Made by a program: the position numbers and the translations under genes. Shown one piece after another: positions 44,692 to 54,958 of a stretch of 64,000 bases of DNA. Below the pieces are notes generated by a model that was not told the DNA's origin, made no database searches, and worked only from the letters and a program-made list of their open reading frames with translations. Source of the DNA: Arachis hypogaea (Eukaryota > Streptophyta > Magnoliopsida > Fabales > Fabaceae); contig NC_092052.1 of assembly GCF_003086295.3 (NCBI RefSeq), forward strand, positions 75,509,559 to 75,573,558, in the 5' to 3' direction. Each line of letters begins with the position of its first letter. The stretch's first letter is position 1.

Positions 44692-46404
44692 ATGAATTCT
44701 CACCACCTTGGTTATGAGTTTGGTTCTAATTATGTTGTAGGAAATAGGAATTACAATGGGATCATGCATCAAGGATGGGACAATGAAATGTGAGAGGAGC
44801 CCCAAGCTTATGGACAACCCTCTTGGCAACAATCTCCACCAATGTACTATGGGTAAGAACCATTCCATGATGCATACCAATTTAATGGATACGGTGGATC
44901 TCCTTGTGACTATCAACAACCACCACCATATGCCTATGAATCCCCTCCTCAATATAGTTCTCAACCACCATACTCACAAGCCTCATACCATCAAACACCT
45001 CCATATGATCCTAACCCATATCCACCATACCAACAACCACATGAACCATACTTAGAGCCACAATAATTCCAACATAATTACTCCCAAGAACCACTTCTAT
45101 ATACATCATCTCTGTATCCTTATCAAGATGAACCACCTTCCTATTATGAACCCTTTCTCCCAAACAATGAGCCCTCCTCTCCACCTCAAACATTAATGAA
45201 TGACATTCCCATTTCGTATCTCCAAGAGCAAAGGGGGATTTATACTACTCCCCAAGGGAACCCAATACTTAAGGTAGTAACCCCTTTAGCTTCCTAAGAC
45301 ACTTAAAGCCCTCCCATGGTCACATGTGGAGAATCAAATGAAGAACAGAGTATGAAAGAGAGGTTAAGAACTCCGGTGGAGAATGAGGAGTGGTACTTTG
45401 TATTGGAACAATTGGAGAAAGGCGTAATTGTTGAGGAGGAAGAAATGGTTGAAGATTTAGGAGATGCTGAACCTCCATGAGAATCTAGGATTAAAGAACA
45501 TTCTTCTATGAAGCTTGAGTTTGATGTTGAGGAGGATACTACACAAATTTCAAGGCATGTTTTGAATGAATAATTGGAAGGAATAGAGCAAGAATTGAGT
45601 TCCCTTGGTGACGATAACCTAGCAACAAGTCCTCCTATTTATGCTGCTTTCGCATCAACATACGATCCTTTTGAGCTTGATGAATCCTTCCCCATTGAAT
45701 TTGAATTTGAGGTTGAGGTAGATTTCACTCAACCACCAAGCCATGATTTGAGTGGTGGGAAAGAGCTAGAAGAAGTTGGTGAGGAAGAATGTGAACTTGA
45801 GAAAGCTTGGCAAGGAGTAGAACTTGAAGCATCTTGTGAAGTGGTTGAAGTCCCTCAAAAAGGATGGACGGGAGTGGAAATTGTCCTATCAAGACCGTTG
45901 AAAGCATCTCCTCCTAAGTTACCATCATCCTTTACATCATTCAAGTGGGTAAAAATCACATCTCTTAGCTTACTTATCCCGTTTGAATATGGTTTGCTAG
46001 AAATGGATGGTCAACTTAGGATGCTTTGTGGGTTAAAGAGTAGAAGAGAGATGATTAGTGGTTGGTATCATAATTCTCGGTTCATTATGGTTGGAAGATC
46101 AAACTTTAGGAGCAACGATTGGTGTACCACTCAATTGATAGGGTCTAGGAAGGTGTTTGGGTCCCTGGATGAGAATTCACAAGTCTTGTCACCTGAATTA
46201 AACTATGGTGATCAACAAAAAGACGGGTGCAAAAACAAGGTTTGGGACCCTGGAATATGCATCAACCATCATCAATCTTGGGGTCTTGTCACTTGTTTCA
46301 ATTCGCTTGAAGGCTTTATGCGCCTAGTTTGGGATCCCAGAGGCTATTGGAAATGCAAACATTGGTGGAGATTCCAGGAAGAATTCAAGGATAAGCCACC
46401 ATAG
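44692..46404 (+). pseudogene. Unrecognised 570-codon ORF (element D), best preserved frame
   Basis: A single frame of 571 codons, 149 bases after the primer site, with seven point stops and no frameshift. N-terminal third: MNSHHLGYEFGSN, then low-complexity P/Y/Q/N sequence with PPPYAYE, PPYDPN and PPSYYEP; several PPxY motifs. Middle: VTCGESNEEQSMKERL, an acidic stretch around EEEEMVEDLGDAEPP. C-terminal block from about 45940: FKWVKITSL, FEYGLLEMDGQLRMLCGLKS, WCTTQLIGSRKVFG, KDGCKNKVWDPGI and a W-rich end WKCKHWWRFQEEFKDKPP. H and E share all parts. It is not gag, protease, RT or integrase as far as I can see. It stands in the gag-pol position and is followed by the same HP1 as A. Confidence 0.72.
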
Positions 46405-46453
46405 CAAGGACCCTATCAATTGTCTAACTTAAGGACAATAAATAAAAGTGCTA

Positions 46454-46471
46454 GGTGGGAGACACTCCACC
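46454..46471 (+). ncRNA. Hairpin HP1 after the ORF stop (element D)
   Basis: GGTGGG-AGACAC-TCCACC: five Watson-Crick pairs and one G-T, 49 nt after the stop. The preceding AAGTGCTA is the same as in A. Confidence 0.6.
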
Positions 46472-46956
46472 ATGGTAAATTCTTTCTATTTTCCCTTTTG
46501 TTTATATTGGTAATAAGTTGAATTTTCATTTTTAGTTAGGTTTATTTAGTTTAGGTTGTGGTTTAGCTTGTTTAATAATATTTGGCATTGCTTTGGTAGC
46601 TTGTTAGTTTCTCAATAAGCTTTTGAAAAAAAAAACTGCCTGTTACGCGTACGCCTGGTTGACGCGTACGCATTACACCCCTTATTTTGATCGCGCCAAG
46701 CGTGGACTGTGCCATCGCACGGTCCAAAGAGAAAGTTATGCGCGAAGGGTGCCGACACTGTGCGTCTAGCACAATTTCGTCCCACGCATACACGCACCCT
46801 CTATTTTCCCCATTCCGCGCCTACGCGTGCGCGCCGCACTGCATTCTCCCATTTCACGCTTACGCGTGACACCCTGCCCTATTTCACCCACTCTTCTTTT
46901 CTTCTCTTCTTTCCATTTTTTTTCTTTTCTCTTTTCCCCTTTTCTTTTCCCTCGTC
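46472..46956 (+). repeat. CG palindrome array and pyrimidine tract (element D)
   Basis: ACGCGTACGC words at about 46643-46870, then a C/T run (46875-46956) cut by element E. This is the same order as in A after HP1 (array, then pyrimidines, then third ORF). D's third ORF would lie beyond the right edge. Confidence 0.65.
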
Positions 46957-48446
46957 TGATGAACGAAAATTGTATGTCGGTAAAGAATTTCACAAATGGA
47001 AATCTCGTTGTAAAGTATAGTTTTACCAACAAACAATTTCTTCAATCAAACATTTGATTGTCACAAGTAACAAACCCCAATAAAGATAACCGAAGTATTC
47101 AAACTTCGGATTGTTCTCCCTAGGAATTGCAATAAAGTATTCTTGTTATTGGCTATGAAGTATGTTTTGGGATTTTTGAGATAAGAAACAAGAAATGTAA
47201 ATGGAAAAAGAAATAAACTAACAACTAAGAAAGCTCTTGGCAAGGTATGAGAGATGGAAGTTCTATCCTCATTATCCTCCTCAGTTGTGATGAGAATTGC
47301 TCATTGCTTCCACTTAGTTAACCTCTAACTATGAAGGAAAGTCAAGTGGAGATGATCAACTTGATTCCACAAGTCCTAGTCAAATCATAATGAAAGACTA
47401 GCTTTAGTGGTATTCAAGTCAATTAGAAACTTCCAATTATCAATCAACAAATGAGTTTGATAACTCAAGAGTCTCTAATTACTCAACTCAAGCCAAGAGA
47501 AGAAAAACCTAACTCAAAACTAAAAGAGGCATTTCATCAAATACATAGAGGGCAATAAAAGTAAGCATCATGAATTGCAAGAATTAAAGAAAGCTACAAC
47601 TAGTCAAGCAAGAGATCAACAATAGAAAACCAAAGCAAATATGAAAAGACATAGAAATCATGAATTGCATTGAAAGGAAAATGGAGATCTACATTAGAAT
47701 TCATAAACTACAACTAACAATATAAAGGAACTACAAGAGAAGTAGAATGCTACAACTACAAGAGAATAATCAAAGATGACAAAAGGGAAATTAAAGCAAA
47801 AGAGAAGAAGTAGATCTAAATATAAACTAAGAACCCTAATCTAGAGAGAAGAGAGAGCTTCTTTCTCTAGAAACTAACTAAAGCCTAATATAAACTAAAC
47901 TATCTTCTAATGCAATGTGTTGCAATGTGTTGACCCCCCTTTGAATTCTGCCTCTAATAGCCTCAGAAATGAGTTGGATCTGGGCCTGGGAAGCCCAGAA
48001 ATCGCCCCCAGCGTCTTCACTTTAATGAGGTCACGTGCGAGCAGCAACGCGTACGCGTCGTTTGGCGTTTTACTATCCACGCGTACGCGTCGCCATGTCA
48101 CTTCATCATCCACGTGAGCGCGTATGTCACGCGTGCGCGTCAGTGTCAGTACTCCAAATCCTTGATTTTCCATGACTTCTCCCCTTTGCATGCTTTTCTC
48201 TTCACTCCTGTGATCCATTCCTAGCCTTTTTAACCTAAATTCACTAACAAACACATCAAGGCATCTAGTGGAATCAAATGTGGATTAAAACAAGCAAATT
48301 AAGGCCTAAAAAGTATGTTTTCACTCTTAAGCACAAATTAGGAGACAATCACAAAACCATGCTATTTCATTGAATAAATGTAGGAAAAAGGTGATAAAAT
48401 CTCCTAAAATCAACACAAGATAAACCCTAAAAAATGGAGTTTATCA
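46957..48446 (-). repeat. 3' LTR of element E (1490 bp)
   Basis: Minus strand TGATAAACTCC to TTCGTTCATCA. Matches the partial 5' LTR at 63085-64000 closely. ACGCGT words lie at about 48035-48145. Confidence 0.9.
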
Positions 48447-48482
48447 ACCTCTCCACACTTAAACCAAGCATGTCCTCATGCT
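48447..48482 (-). promoter_or_regulatory. HP2-PPT module before the 3' LTR (element E)
   Basis: Minus strand: hairpin AGCATG-AGGA-CATGCT (48482-48467), TTG, then TTTAAGTGTGGAGAGGT (48463-48447) abutting the LTR. Confidence 0.75.
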
Positions 48483-49942
48483 AGAATCAAGAAAGAATCA
48501 CAGGGTATCAACATTTATTCAATGCAACAAACTATCTAAATGCAATCTACCTAAATGAATGCAACTACTTGGTCAAAACAAATTAATTCCCAAGGAAATA
48601 TATATAAGTACAAGGGCTAAAGCAATAGCAATCACCTCAAATCCACAATTGAATTGAGTTATTAAAGATTTTTACAAACTTGCAAGAAGAGATGATCATA
48701 GGTTTACATGTAATTAAGCAATTGAACCCTCACCGAATGTGTATCCGCTCTAGTCACTCAAGTGTTTAGTGTTGATTCACTCAATTCTCCCCTAATCATG
48801 CTTTCTAAGATTTGTTTTTCATCTAACAATCAACAATTATTTCATGCATGCATACAAATATCATGAGGTCTTATTCTTAGGTTGTAATGGGGCTAGGGTC
48901 AAGGTAGGATTGTATACGGTTAAGTGGACTAGAATTTGAATCTTTGATTAACTTAAGCTTTCCACCTAACCTATGACAACCTATACAATTTAAATGCTAA
49001 CCTAACTACCCATTCTTCACTTTTTCACATACTCATGCATTTTCTTTTTTATCACAACCCATATGCATTGATTATTATTGAAATTTACTTTGGGGCATTT
49101 TTGTCCCCTTTTACTTTCTTTCTTTTTTTTTCTTTTTTTTTCTTTTTTATTTATTTTTTTCTTTGTATATCTTTATTTTTTTCTTTTTTTCTATATTTTT
49201 TTCCTTTTTACAACATGGTATATAGAAAAGTATCAATGCATATGGTTTTACATTTAATTAGCACATGAGTTTGTACCCAATTGCCAATATTTTCAAGAAA
49301 ATACAAAAACACACTTTTACCTCAACCAATGTCCCAAGTTTTTCCACACTTGGATGATACACACACTCATTAGCCTAAGCTAATCAAATATCCAAATTAA
49401 GGATATTTATTGTTTTTTACTTTAAGGCTTGTAAGGTGCTAAAATTAAGAACAAAGTGGGTTAATCGTAGGCTCAAAGTTGGCTAACAAAGGTTGATAAA
49501 GGTAAAGCTATTTGGGTAAGTGAGCTAACAAAAGAATGGCCTCAATCATATAAATGCATGAATACACAAAATAATGGATATAAAGAATCAAACAAATCAA
49601 AGATTACAATCATAGGAAGAGAATAATCACACACAAGAAGGAAAGTAAGTGGTTATAAGATGTAACCACACAATTAGGCTCAAGACTCACAAGCTTGTGT
49701 TCTTTGCTAAAAAAAATGATCCACAATATATATAATTCAAGCAAGTTCAAAGAAAAGTTTTCACTCAATCAATTGGGACGTCAATGTCCTATTAAGAATA
49801 TTTTTCTTGGAGAATTTCATTATTTTAACTAAGCTTATTATCTATGTGTATGCAATTAAAAATCCTAAAAGAACTAAAAATGAAGTGCAAAAGTGTTGGG
49901 ATTCGAAACTTGTCACCCAAAAAAACGTCGGCTGGTCGGACG
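48483..49942 (-). other. Non-coding segment between the two HP2-PPT modules (element E)
   Basis: About 1.46 kb without a credible ORF; matches the H and A segments by eye (for example near 49550 and 49640-49710). A pure T/C-like run on the plus strand (49105-49210) gives a spurious phenylalanine-rich ORF. Confidence 0.65.
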
Positions 49943-50096
49943 ACCTCCCACACTTAAAAGTTTGCACCGTCCTCGGTGCACTCAAAGATGAGCAAGGGGG
50001 TACAGCGACTCTTCGAGTTGCTACCTTCAGCTGGTAGGTCAACCGGTTGCTGCGTGTTCTTTTCTTCTGCTTCCGTTTTTGCTTATAACAAAACAT
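49842..50096 (-). pseudogene. Shortened third ORF (element E)
   Basis: Minus-strand ATG at 50096 follows CAG|G, as in A and H. About 84 codons: a basic head (YKQKRKQKKRTRSNRL) and then sequence that runs through the internal HP2-PPT module. The large conserved core of the third ORF is missing, so a deletion joined the first codons to the 3' end. What remains is a nuclear-import-like basic peptide; whether it is made is unknown. Confidence 0.5.
49943..49980 (-). promoter_or_regulatory. HP2-PPT module, internal copy (element E)
   Basis: Minus strand: hairpin TGCACCG-AGGA-CGGTGCA (49980-49963), then TTTTAAGTGTGGGAGGT (49959-49943). The stem differs from the E copy before the LTR but equals that of A's internal copy except for the outer pair. 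Confidence 0.7.
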
Positions 50097-51373
50097 CCTG
50101 AAAATAGAGAACAGGATAAGAAGACAAGTGAATGCAAAAGCAATGAAGCATATAATGTTGGAATGAGGTAAATTACTAGAATTGAGTGAGTAAATTAATG
50201 TGACATTAATGAAAAATAGGTGTATGGGTCCTAAATTGCACGCGGTTTGGAACATATGCACACTAGCAGGAAAAGTGTTGTCACAATTATACAAAAGAAG
50301 TATGCATTTCACTCATTCTATTGTGCTTGAAATACTTTAATCTTGTAGGTTGGGGCAACCAAACAAGCGATAAAGAAGCATGAAAGCATTCAAGCAAATA
50401 TATAACATATGGATGCATATGATCAAGAAACACAATGCATAAAGATAAATGCACAACATCCATCAAGAAATTGCCTAAACAAAGAAGAGGATTCAAATCA
50501 CATGGTAGCTAGCTACAATCATGAAATTTAAAAATATTTAAGAAGCTTGAGGCAATTTTCATTCACTTGGTATTCACAAAGGTTAAACAAAAAAATTCAA
50601 AACCAAGTAGAAAAATGTAACCTCAATAATGAAATTCAAAAATGAATATTAACAACAATGATGCTAGGATAGCATCTCATGGGTAATCAGCAGCACTTAA
50701 TAGTAATTAAGATTTATAAGCCAACACTTATAATGAAAAATAGAAAATAAAATAAAATTTGACTAATTAAACAACTAATTAACTAACTAACTAAAAGAAA
50801 TGGTTATAGATGGTGTTTGGTAGTGTTGGGTGATGATTGAGGGATGGAAAGAGAAGAGAAGAAGAGAGAAAAAGGAAAGAAATAGAAAGAGGAGAAGAAA
50901 AGAAGAGCAGTGGAACATGGCAATCCACACGCCCATGTCACGCGACGCGTACGCGTGGATAAGTGGAATGGGATCGACGCGTACGCATGGGTCACGCGTA
51001 CGCATAAGTAGGCTTGTGCGAAACGCACAATTCTAGCCTACTGTTCGCGCAACTCTCGGGTTTTTGTAGGGAGGGGTGAAACTTCTGAATCTACGCGTAC
51101 GCATGGGTGACGCGTGTGCATGGATGGTCGAAAATGCTTGAGGCACGCGTACGCGTGGGTTACGTGTACGCGTGGGTTGGTGCTCTGTTTTTCAAAATTT
51201 TTAAGTTCTTGCACCAAACCAATCATTCCAAACCTCCACACAGCTACCAAAATACCATAAAACCTTATTCAACATACTAAACTACCAATCAAACTCAACA
51301 AACCAAACAAAACATGAAATCAAACTAATTTTACCAATATTCACAAAAGAGAAAAATAAAAGGAGTTTACCAT
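50097..51373 (-). repeat. Intron-like segment, purine/pyrimidine tract and CG palindrome array (E)
   Basis: Minus order: array of ACGCGT words (about 51185-50930), C/T-rich run (about 50930-50830), AT-rich segment, and a splice-acceptor-like CTATTTTCAG|GATG at about 50107-50094. No separate ORF is supported. Confidence 0.6.
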
Positions 51374-51391
51374 GGTGGGGTGTCTCCCATC
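51374..51391 (-). ncRNA. Hairpin HP1 after the ORF stop (element E)
   Basis: Minus strand GATGGG-AGACAC-CCCACC, 48 nt after the stop: five pairs and one A-C mismatch. The preceding AAGTGCTA is conserved. Confidence 0.55.
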
Positions 51392-52850
51392 TAGCACTTT
51401 TATTTATTGTCCTGAAGTTGGACTTATGGGGAGCTCTCGTTAAGGTGGCTTGTGCTTGTACTCATCCTTGAACATCCACCAACGCTTGGACTTCCAATAA
51501 GCTCCATCGTTCAATGTTAATATCTCCAAGCTTTGATGGAGTTCTTCACAAGCTAAGGGCTCCCAAAATTGATCCTCGTGTATGCCGGGATCCCATATCT
51601 TGTTTCTACACCCATCTTCAAATTGATCATCGTTATCCCATTTGGGTGGTAAGCAAGATGAATTCTCAATGAAGTGCCAAATGCTCCTCCTAGACCCATC
51701 TAATTGAGAACTAGTCCAACCTTTGTATCTTGGTGCACGAAATTGTGATCTCCAGGCTCGAACAAATCCTGGTAATGGCTCCAAAGCTTGGTGCTCTGAT
51801 CTTAATTCATAATTGTCACAACTTCGATACAACTAACCAGCAAGTGCACTGGGTCGTCCAAGTAATACCTTACGTGAGTAAGGGTCGAATCCCACAGAGA
51901 TTGTTGGTATGAAGCAAGCTATGGTCACCTTGTAAATCTCAGTCAGGCAGATATAAAGTGATAATGGTGTTTTCGAATTTAATATAATAAGACAGGGATA
52001 GAAATACTTATGTAAATCATTGGTAGGAATTTCAGATAAGCGAATGGAGATGCTTTTCGTTCCTCTGAACCTCTGCTTTCCTGCTATCTTCATCCAATCA
52101 GTCTTACTCCTTTCCATGGCTGGTTTTATGTGATACATCACCACTGTCAATGGCTACTTTCTGTCATCTCTCGGGAAAATGATCCAATGCCCTGTCACGG
52201 CACGGCTAATCGTCTGGAGGCATCACCCTTGTCAATGACTTCATCTTATCCTCTCAGTGAATAATATGCTCACGCACCCTGTCACGGCACGGCTATTCAT
52301 CTGTCGGTTCTCGATCATGCTGGAATAGGATTTACTATCCTTTTGCGTCTGTCACTAACGCCCTGCAATCGCGAGTTAGGAGCTCGTCACAGTCATTCAA
52401 TCATTGAATCCTACTCGGAATACCACGGACAAGGTTTAGACTTTCCGGATTCTCTTGAATGCCGCCATCATTCTAGCTTACGCCACGAAGATTCTGGTTA
52501 GGAGATCTAAGAGATATTCATTCTAGCTTAATTCATGTAGAACAGAAGTGTTTGTCAGGCACGCATTCATAGGGGAGAAGGATGATGAGCGTCACACATA
52601 ATCATCACCTTCATCACGTTCTTGGGTGCGAATGGATATTTTAGAAGCGAAATAAGAAGAATTGAATAGAAAACAGTAGTACTTTGCATTAATCTTTGAG
52701 GAACAGCAGAGCTCCACACCTTAATCTATGGAGTGTAGAAACTCTACCGTTAAAAATACATAAGTGAAAGGTCCAGGCATGGCCGAGAGGCCAGCCCCTC
52801 TGATCTAAGAACCAGGCGTCCAAAGATGTCAAATACAATAGTAAGAGGTC

Positions 52851-52860
52851 CTATTTATAA
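52851..52860 (-). promoter_or_regulatory. TATA box candidate (F LTRs)
   Basis: Minus strand TTATAAATAG, followed by GACCTCTTAC. Conserved at 60954-60963 in the 5' LTR, where it would drive the element RNA. Confidence 0.6.
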
Positions 52861-53114
52861 TAAACTAGCTACTAGGGTTTACATGAGTAAGTATTTGATG
52901 TATAAATCCACTTCCGGGGCCCACTTGGTGTGTGTTTGGGCTGAGCTTAAGTGTTGCACGTGCAGAGGCCATTTGTGGAGTTGAACGCCAGTTTTTGTGC
53001 CAGTTTGGGCGTTCAACTCTGGTTTTGGATCCTTTTCTGGCGCTGGACGCCAGATTTGGGTAGAAAGCTGGCGTTGAACGCCAGTTTACGTCGTCAATTC
53101 TTGGCCAAAGTATG

Positions 53115-53227
53115 GACTATTATATATTGCTGGAAAGCCCTGGATGTCTACTTTCCAACGCAATTGGAAGCGCGCCATTTTGATTTCTGTAGCTCTAGAA
53201 AATCCACTTTTAGTGCAGGGAGGTCAG
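53115..53227 (-). promoter_or_regulatory. Shared LTR cassette (F 3' LTR)
   Basis: Plus strand: TATTATATATTGCTGGAAAG, CCCTGGATGTCTACTTTCCA, ACGCAATTGGAAGCGCGCCA, TTTCTGTAGCTCTAGAAAAT, then AGGGAGGTCAG. The other F copy is at 61218-61330. Confidence 0.65.
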
Positions 53228-53459
53228 AATCCAACAGCATCAGCAGTCCTTTTTCAACCTCTGAATCTGATTTTTGCTCAAGTCCCTCAATTTCAGCCAG
53301 AAAATACCTGAAATCACAGAAAAACACACAAAATCATAGTAAAGTCCAGAAATGTGAATTTAACACAAAATCTATTAAAAACATCCCTAAAAGTAACTAG
53401 ATCCTACTAAAAATATACTAAAAACAATGTCAAAAAGCGTATAAATTATCCGCTCATCA

Positions 53460-53497
53460 CAACACCAAACTTAAATTGTTGCTTGTCCCCAAGCAAC
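53460..53497 (-). promoter_or_regulatory. HP2-PPT module before the 3' LTR (element F)
   Basis: Minus strand: hairpin GTTGCTTG-GGGA-CAAGCAAC (53497-53478), perfect 8-bp stem, then TTTAAGTTTGGTGTTG (53475-53460) abutting the LTR. Confidence 0.75.
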
Positions 53498-54516
53498 TGA
53501 AAATCAAAATAGGATAAAAAGAATAGAACATACTATAAATTCCAAACTATCAATGAAACATAGCTTCAATCATATGAGCGGGACTTATAGCTTTTTGCCT
53601 CTTGAATAGTTTTGGCATCTCACTTTATCCATTGAGGTTCAGAATGATTGGCATCTATAGGAACTCAGAGTTCAGATAGTGTTATTGATTCTCCTAGTTC
53701 AGTATGATGATTCTTGAACACAGCTATTTTATGAGTCTTGGCCGTGGCCCTAAGCACTTTGTTTTCCAGTATTACCACCGGATACATAAATGCCACAGAC
53801 ACATAATCGGGTGAACCTTTTCAGATTGTGACTCAGCTTTGCTAAAGTCCCCAATTAGAGGTGTCCAGGGTTCTTAAGCACACTCTTTTTTTTGCTTTGG
53901 ACCTTGACTTTAACCGCTCAGTCTCAAGTTTTCACTTGACACCTACACGCCACAAGCACATGGTTAGGGACAGCTTGGTTTAGCCGCTTAGACCAGGATT
54001 TTATTCCTTTAGGCCCTCCTATCCACTGATGCTCAAAGCCTTGGGATCCTTTTTATTTGCTCTTGCCTCTTGGTTTTAAGGGTTATTGGCTTTTTGCTCT
54101 TGCCTCTTGGTTTTAAGAGCTTTTGGCTTTTTCTGCTTGCTTTTTCTTTCTATTTTTTTTTCGCCTATTTTTTTTTTTTGCAAGCTTTGCTCTTTGCTGC
54201 TTTTTCTTGCTTCAAGAATCATTTTTATGATTTTTCAGATTATCAAATAACATGTCTCCTAGTCATCATTCTTTCAAGAGCCAACATATTTAACATTCTT
54301 AAACAACAACTTCAAAAGACATATGCACTGTTCAAGCATACATTCAGAAAACAAGAAGCATTATCACCACATCAATATAATTAAACTAAGTTCAAGGATA
54401 AATTCAAAACTCATGTACTTCTTGTTCTTTTGAATTAAAACAGTTTTTATTTTAAGAGAGGTGATGGATTCATAGGACATTCATAACTTTAAGACAGAGT
54501 TACTAACTACTAATGA
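53498..54516 (-). other. Non-coding segment between modules (element F)
   Basis: About 1 kb of this 1.4-kb interval has no credible ORF. It contains TGTGTCTGTGGC (minus, near 53800), which also occurs in J's 3' region. A repeated TGCTCTTGCCTCTTGGTTTT unit (54058 and 54097) forms a short tandem duplication. Confidence 0.6.
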
Positions 54517-54883
54517 TCATGTAATGAAGACACAAACATAGATAAGCACATAACATAGAAAATGAAAAACAGAGAAAGTAAGAACAAGGAATGAGTCCAC
54601 CTTAGTGATGTCCTTGAGCTCTTCTATGTCTCTTCCTTGCCTTGGCTGCTCCTCCTTCATTGCTTTTAGATCTTCTCTGATTTCATGAAGGATGATGGAG
54701 TGCTCTTGATGTTCCACCCTTAGTTGCTTCCAATAATTGTGTGGAAGAAAATGTATCCCCTGAGGTATCTCAGGGATCTCTTGATTTGCAGTCAAATGTT
54801 CTACCACTGAGCTATAGACCCTTGATGGAAGCTTTTGTCTTCCCTTTCCTCTTTCTAGAGGTTTCTCTGGCCTTAGGTGCCAT
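54517..54883 (-). pseudogene. Remnants of a small third ORF (element F)
   Basis: Minus-strand ATG at 54883 opens 23 codons with a basic, nuclear-signal-like core (SRKRKGKTK), ending at TAG 54814-54812 inside a tRNA-like sequence. In another frame 54807-54517 continues with a charged, probably coiled-coil stretch (VEHQEHSIILHEIREDLKAM, EEQPRQGRDIEELKD). The basic head recalls the third ORF starts of A and H. The tRNA-like insert probably broke one original ORF. Confidence 0.45.
54771..54821 (-). pseudogene. tRNA-Cys-like fragment inside element F
   Basis: Minus strand begins GGGTCTATAGCTCAGTGGTA and includes CATTTGACTGCAAATCAAG. This is the first two thirds of a plant tRNA-Cys: A-box, D-arm and anticodon arm with loop CTGCAAA (anticodon GCA). 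Compared with my memory of plant tRNA-Cys about five bases differ, all C-to-T or G-to-A changes. The T-arm is replaced by CCCTGAGATACCTCAGGG, which can still fold, but no B-box and no 3' acceptor strand are present, so it cannot be a working tRNA gene. Confidence 0.6.
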
Positions 54884-54922
54884 CAATGGTTATGGAAAAA
54901 AACAAAAAAGCTATGCTTTTAC

Positions 54923-54958
54923 CACACCAAACTTAGAATGTTGCTCGCCCTCGAGCAA
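54923..54958 (-). promoter_or_regulatory. HP2-PPT module, internal copy (element F)
   Basis: Minus strand: hairpin TTGCTCG-AGGG-CGAGCAA (54958-54941), then CATTC and TAAGTTTGGTGTGG (54935-54922). It lies 1.4 kb upstream of the copy next to the LTR. Confidence 0.6.

Larger units (their letters stand above)
43097..46956 (+). mobile_element. Element D: non-autonomous Athila-type element, left part
   Basis: 5' LTR 43097-44519, tRNA-Asp primer site, unrecognised ORF 44692-46404, hairpin HP1 and a CG palindrome array; element E then interrupts it at 46957. CCACT at 43092-43096 is the candidate target duplication. The rest of D lies beyond the right edge. It is inserted into the remains of B. Confidence 0.82.
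51731..53459 (-). repeat. 3' LTR of element F (1729 bp)
   Basis: Identical in length to the 5' LTR. Holds the shared cassette (53115-53227), CTGGCGTTGAACGCCAG palindromes (about 52980-53095), a TATA box on the minus strand (52860-52851) and the U5 word TGGACGACCC near 51851-51860 (plus strand GGGTCGTCCA). Confidence 0.95.

Noticed and set aside
54070..54384. 104-codon hydrophobic ORF
   Set aside because: Lies on the antisense strand of F over T-rich repeats; no support as a membrane protein gene.
54771..54821. Functional tRNA gene
   Set aside because: No B-box and no 3' acceptor strand; kept only as a fragment.
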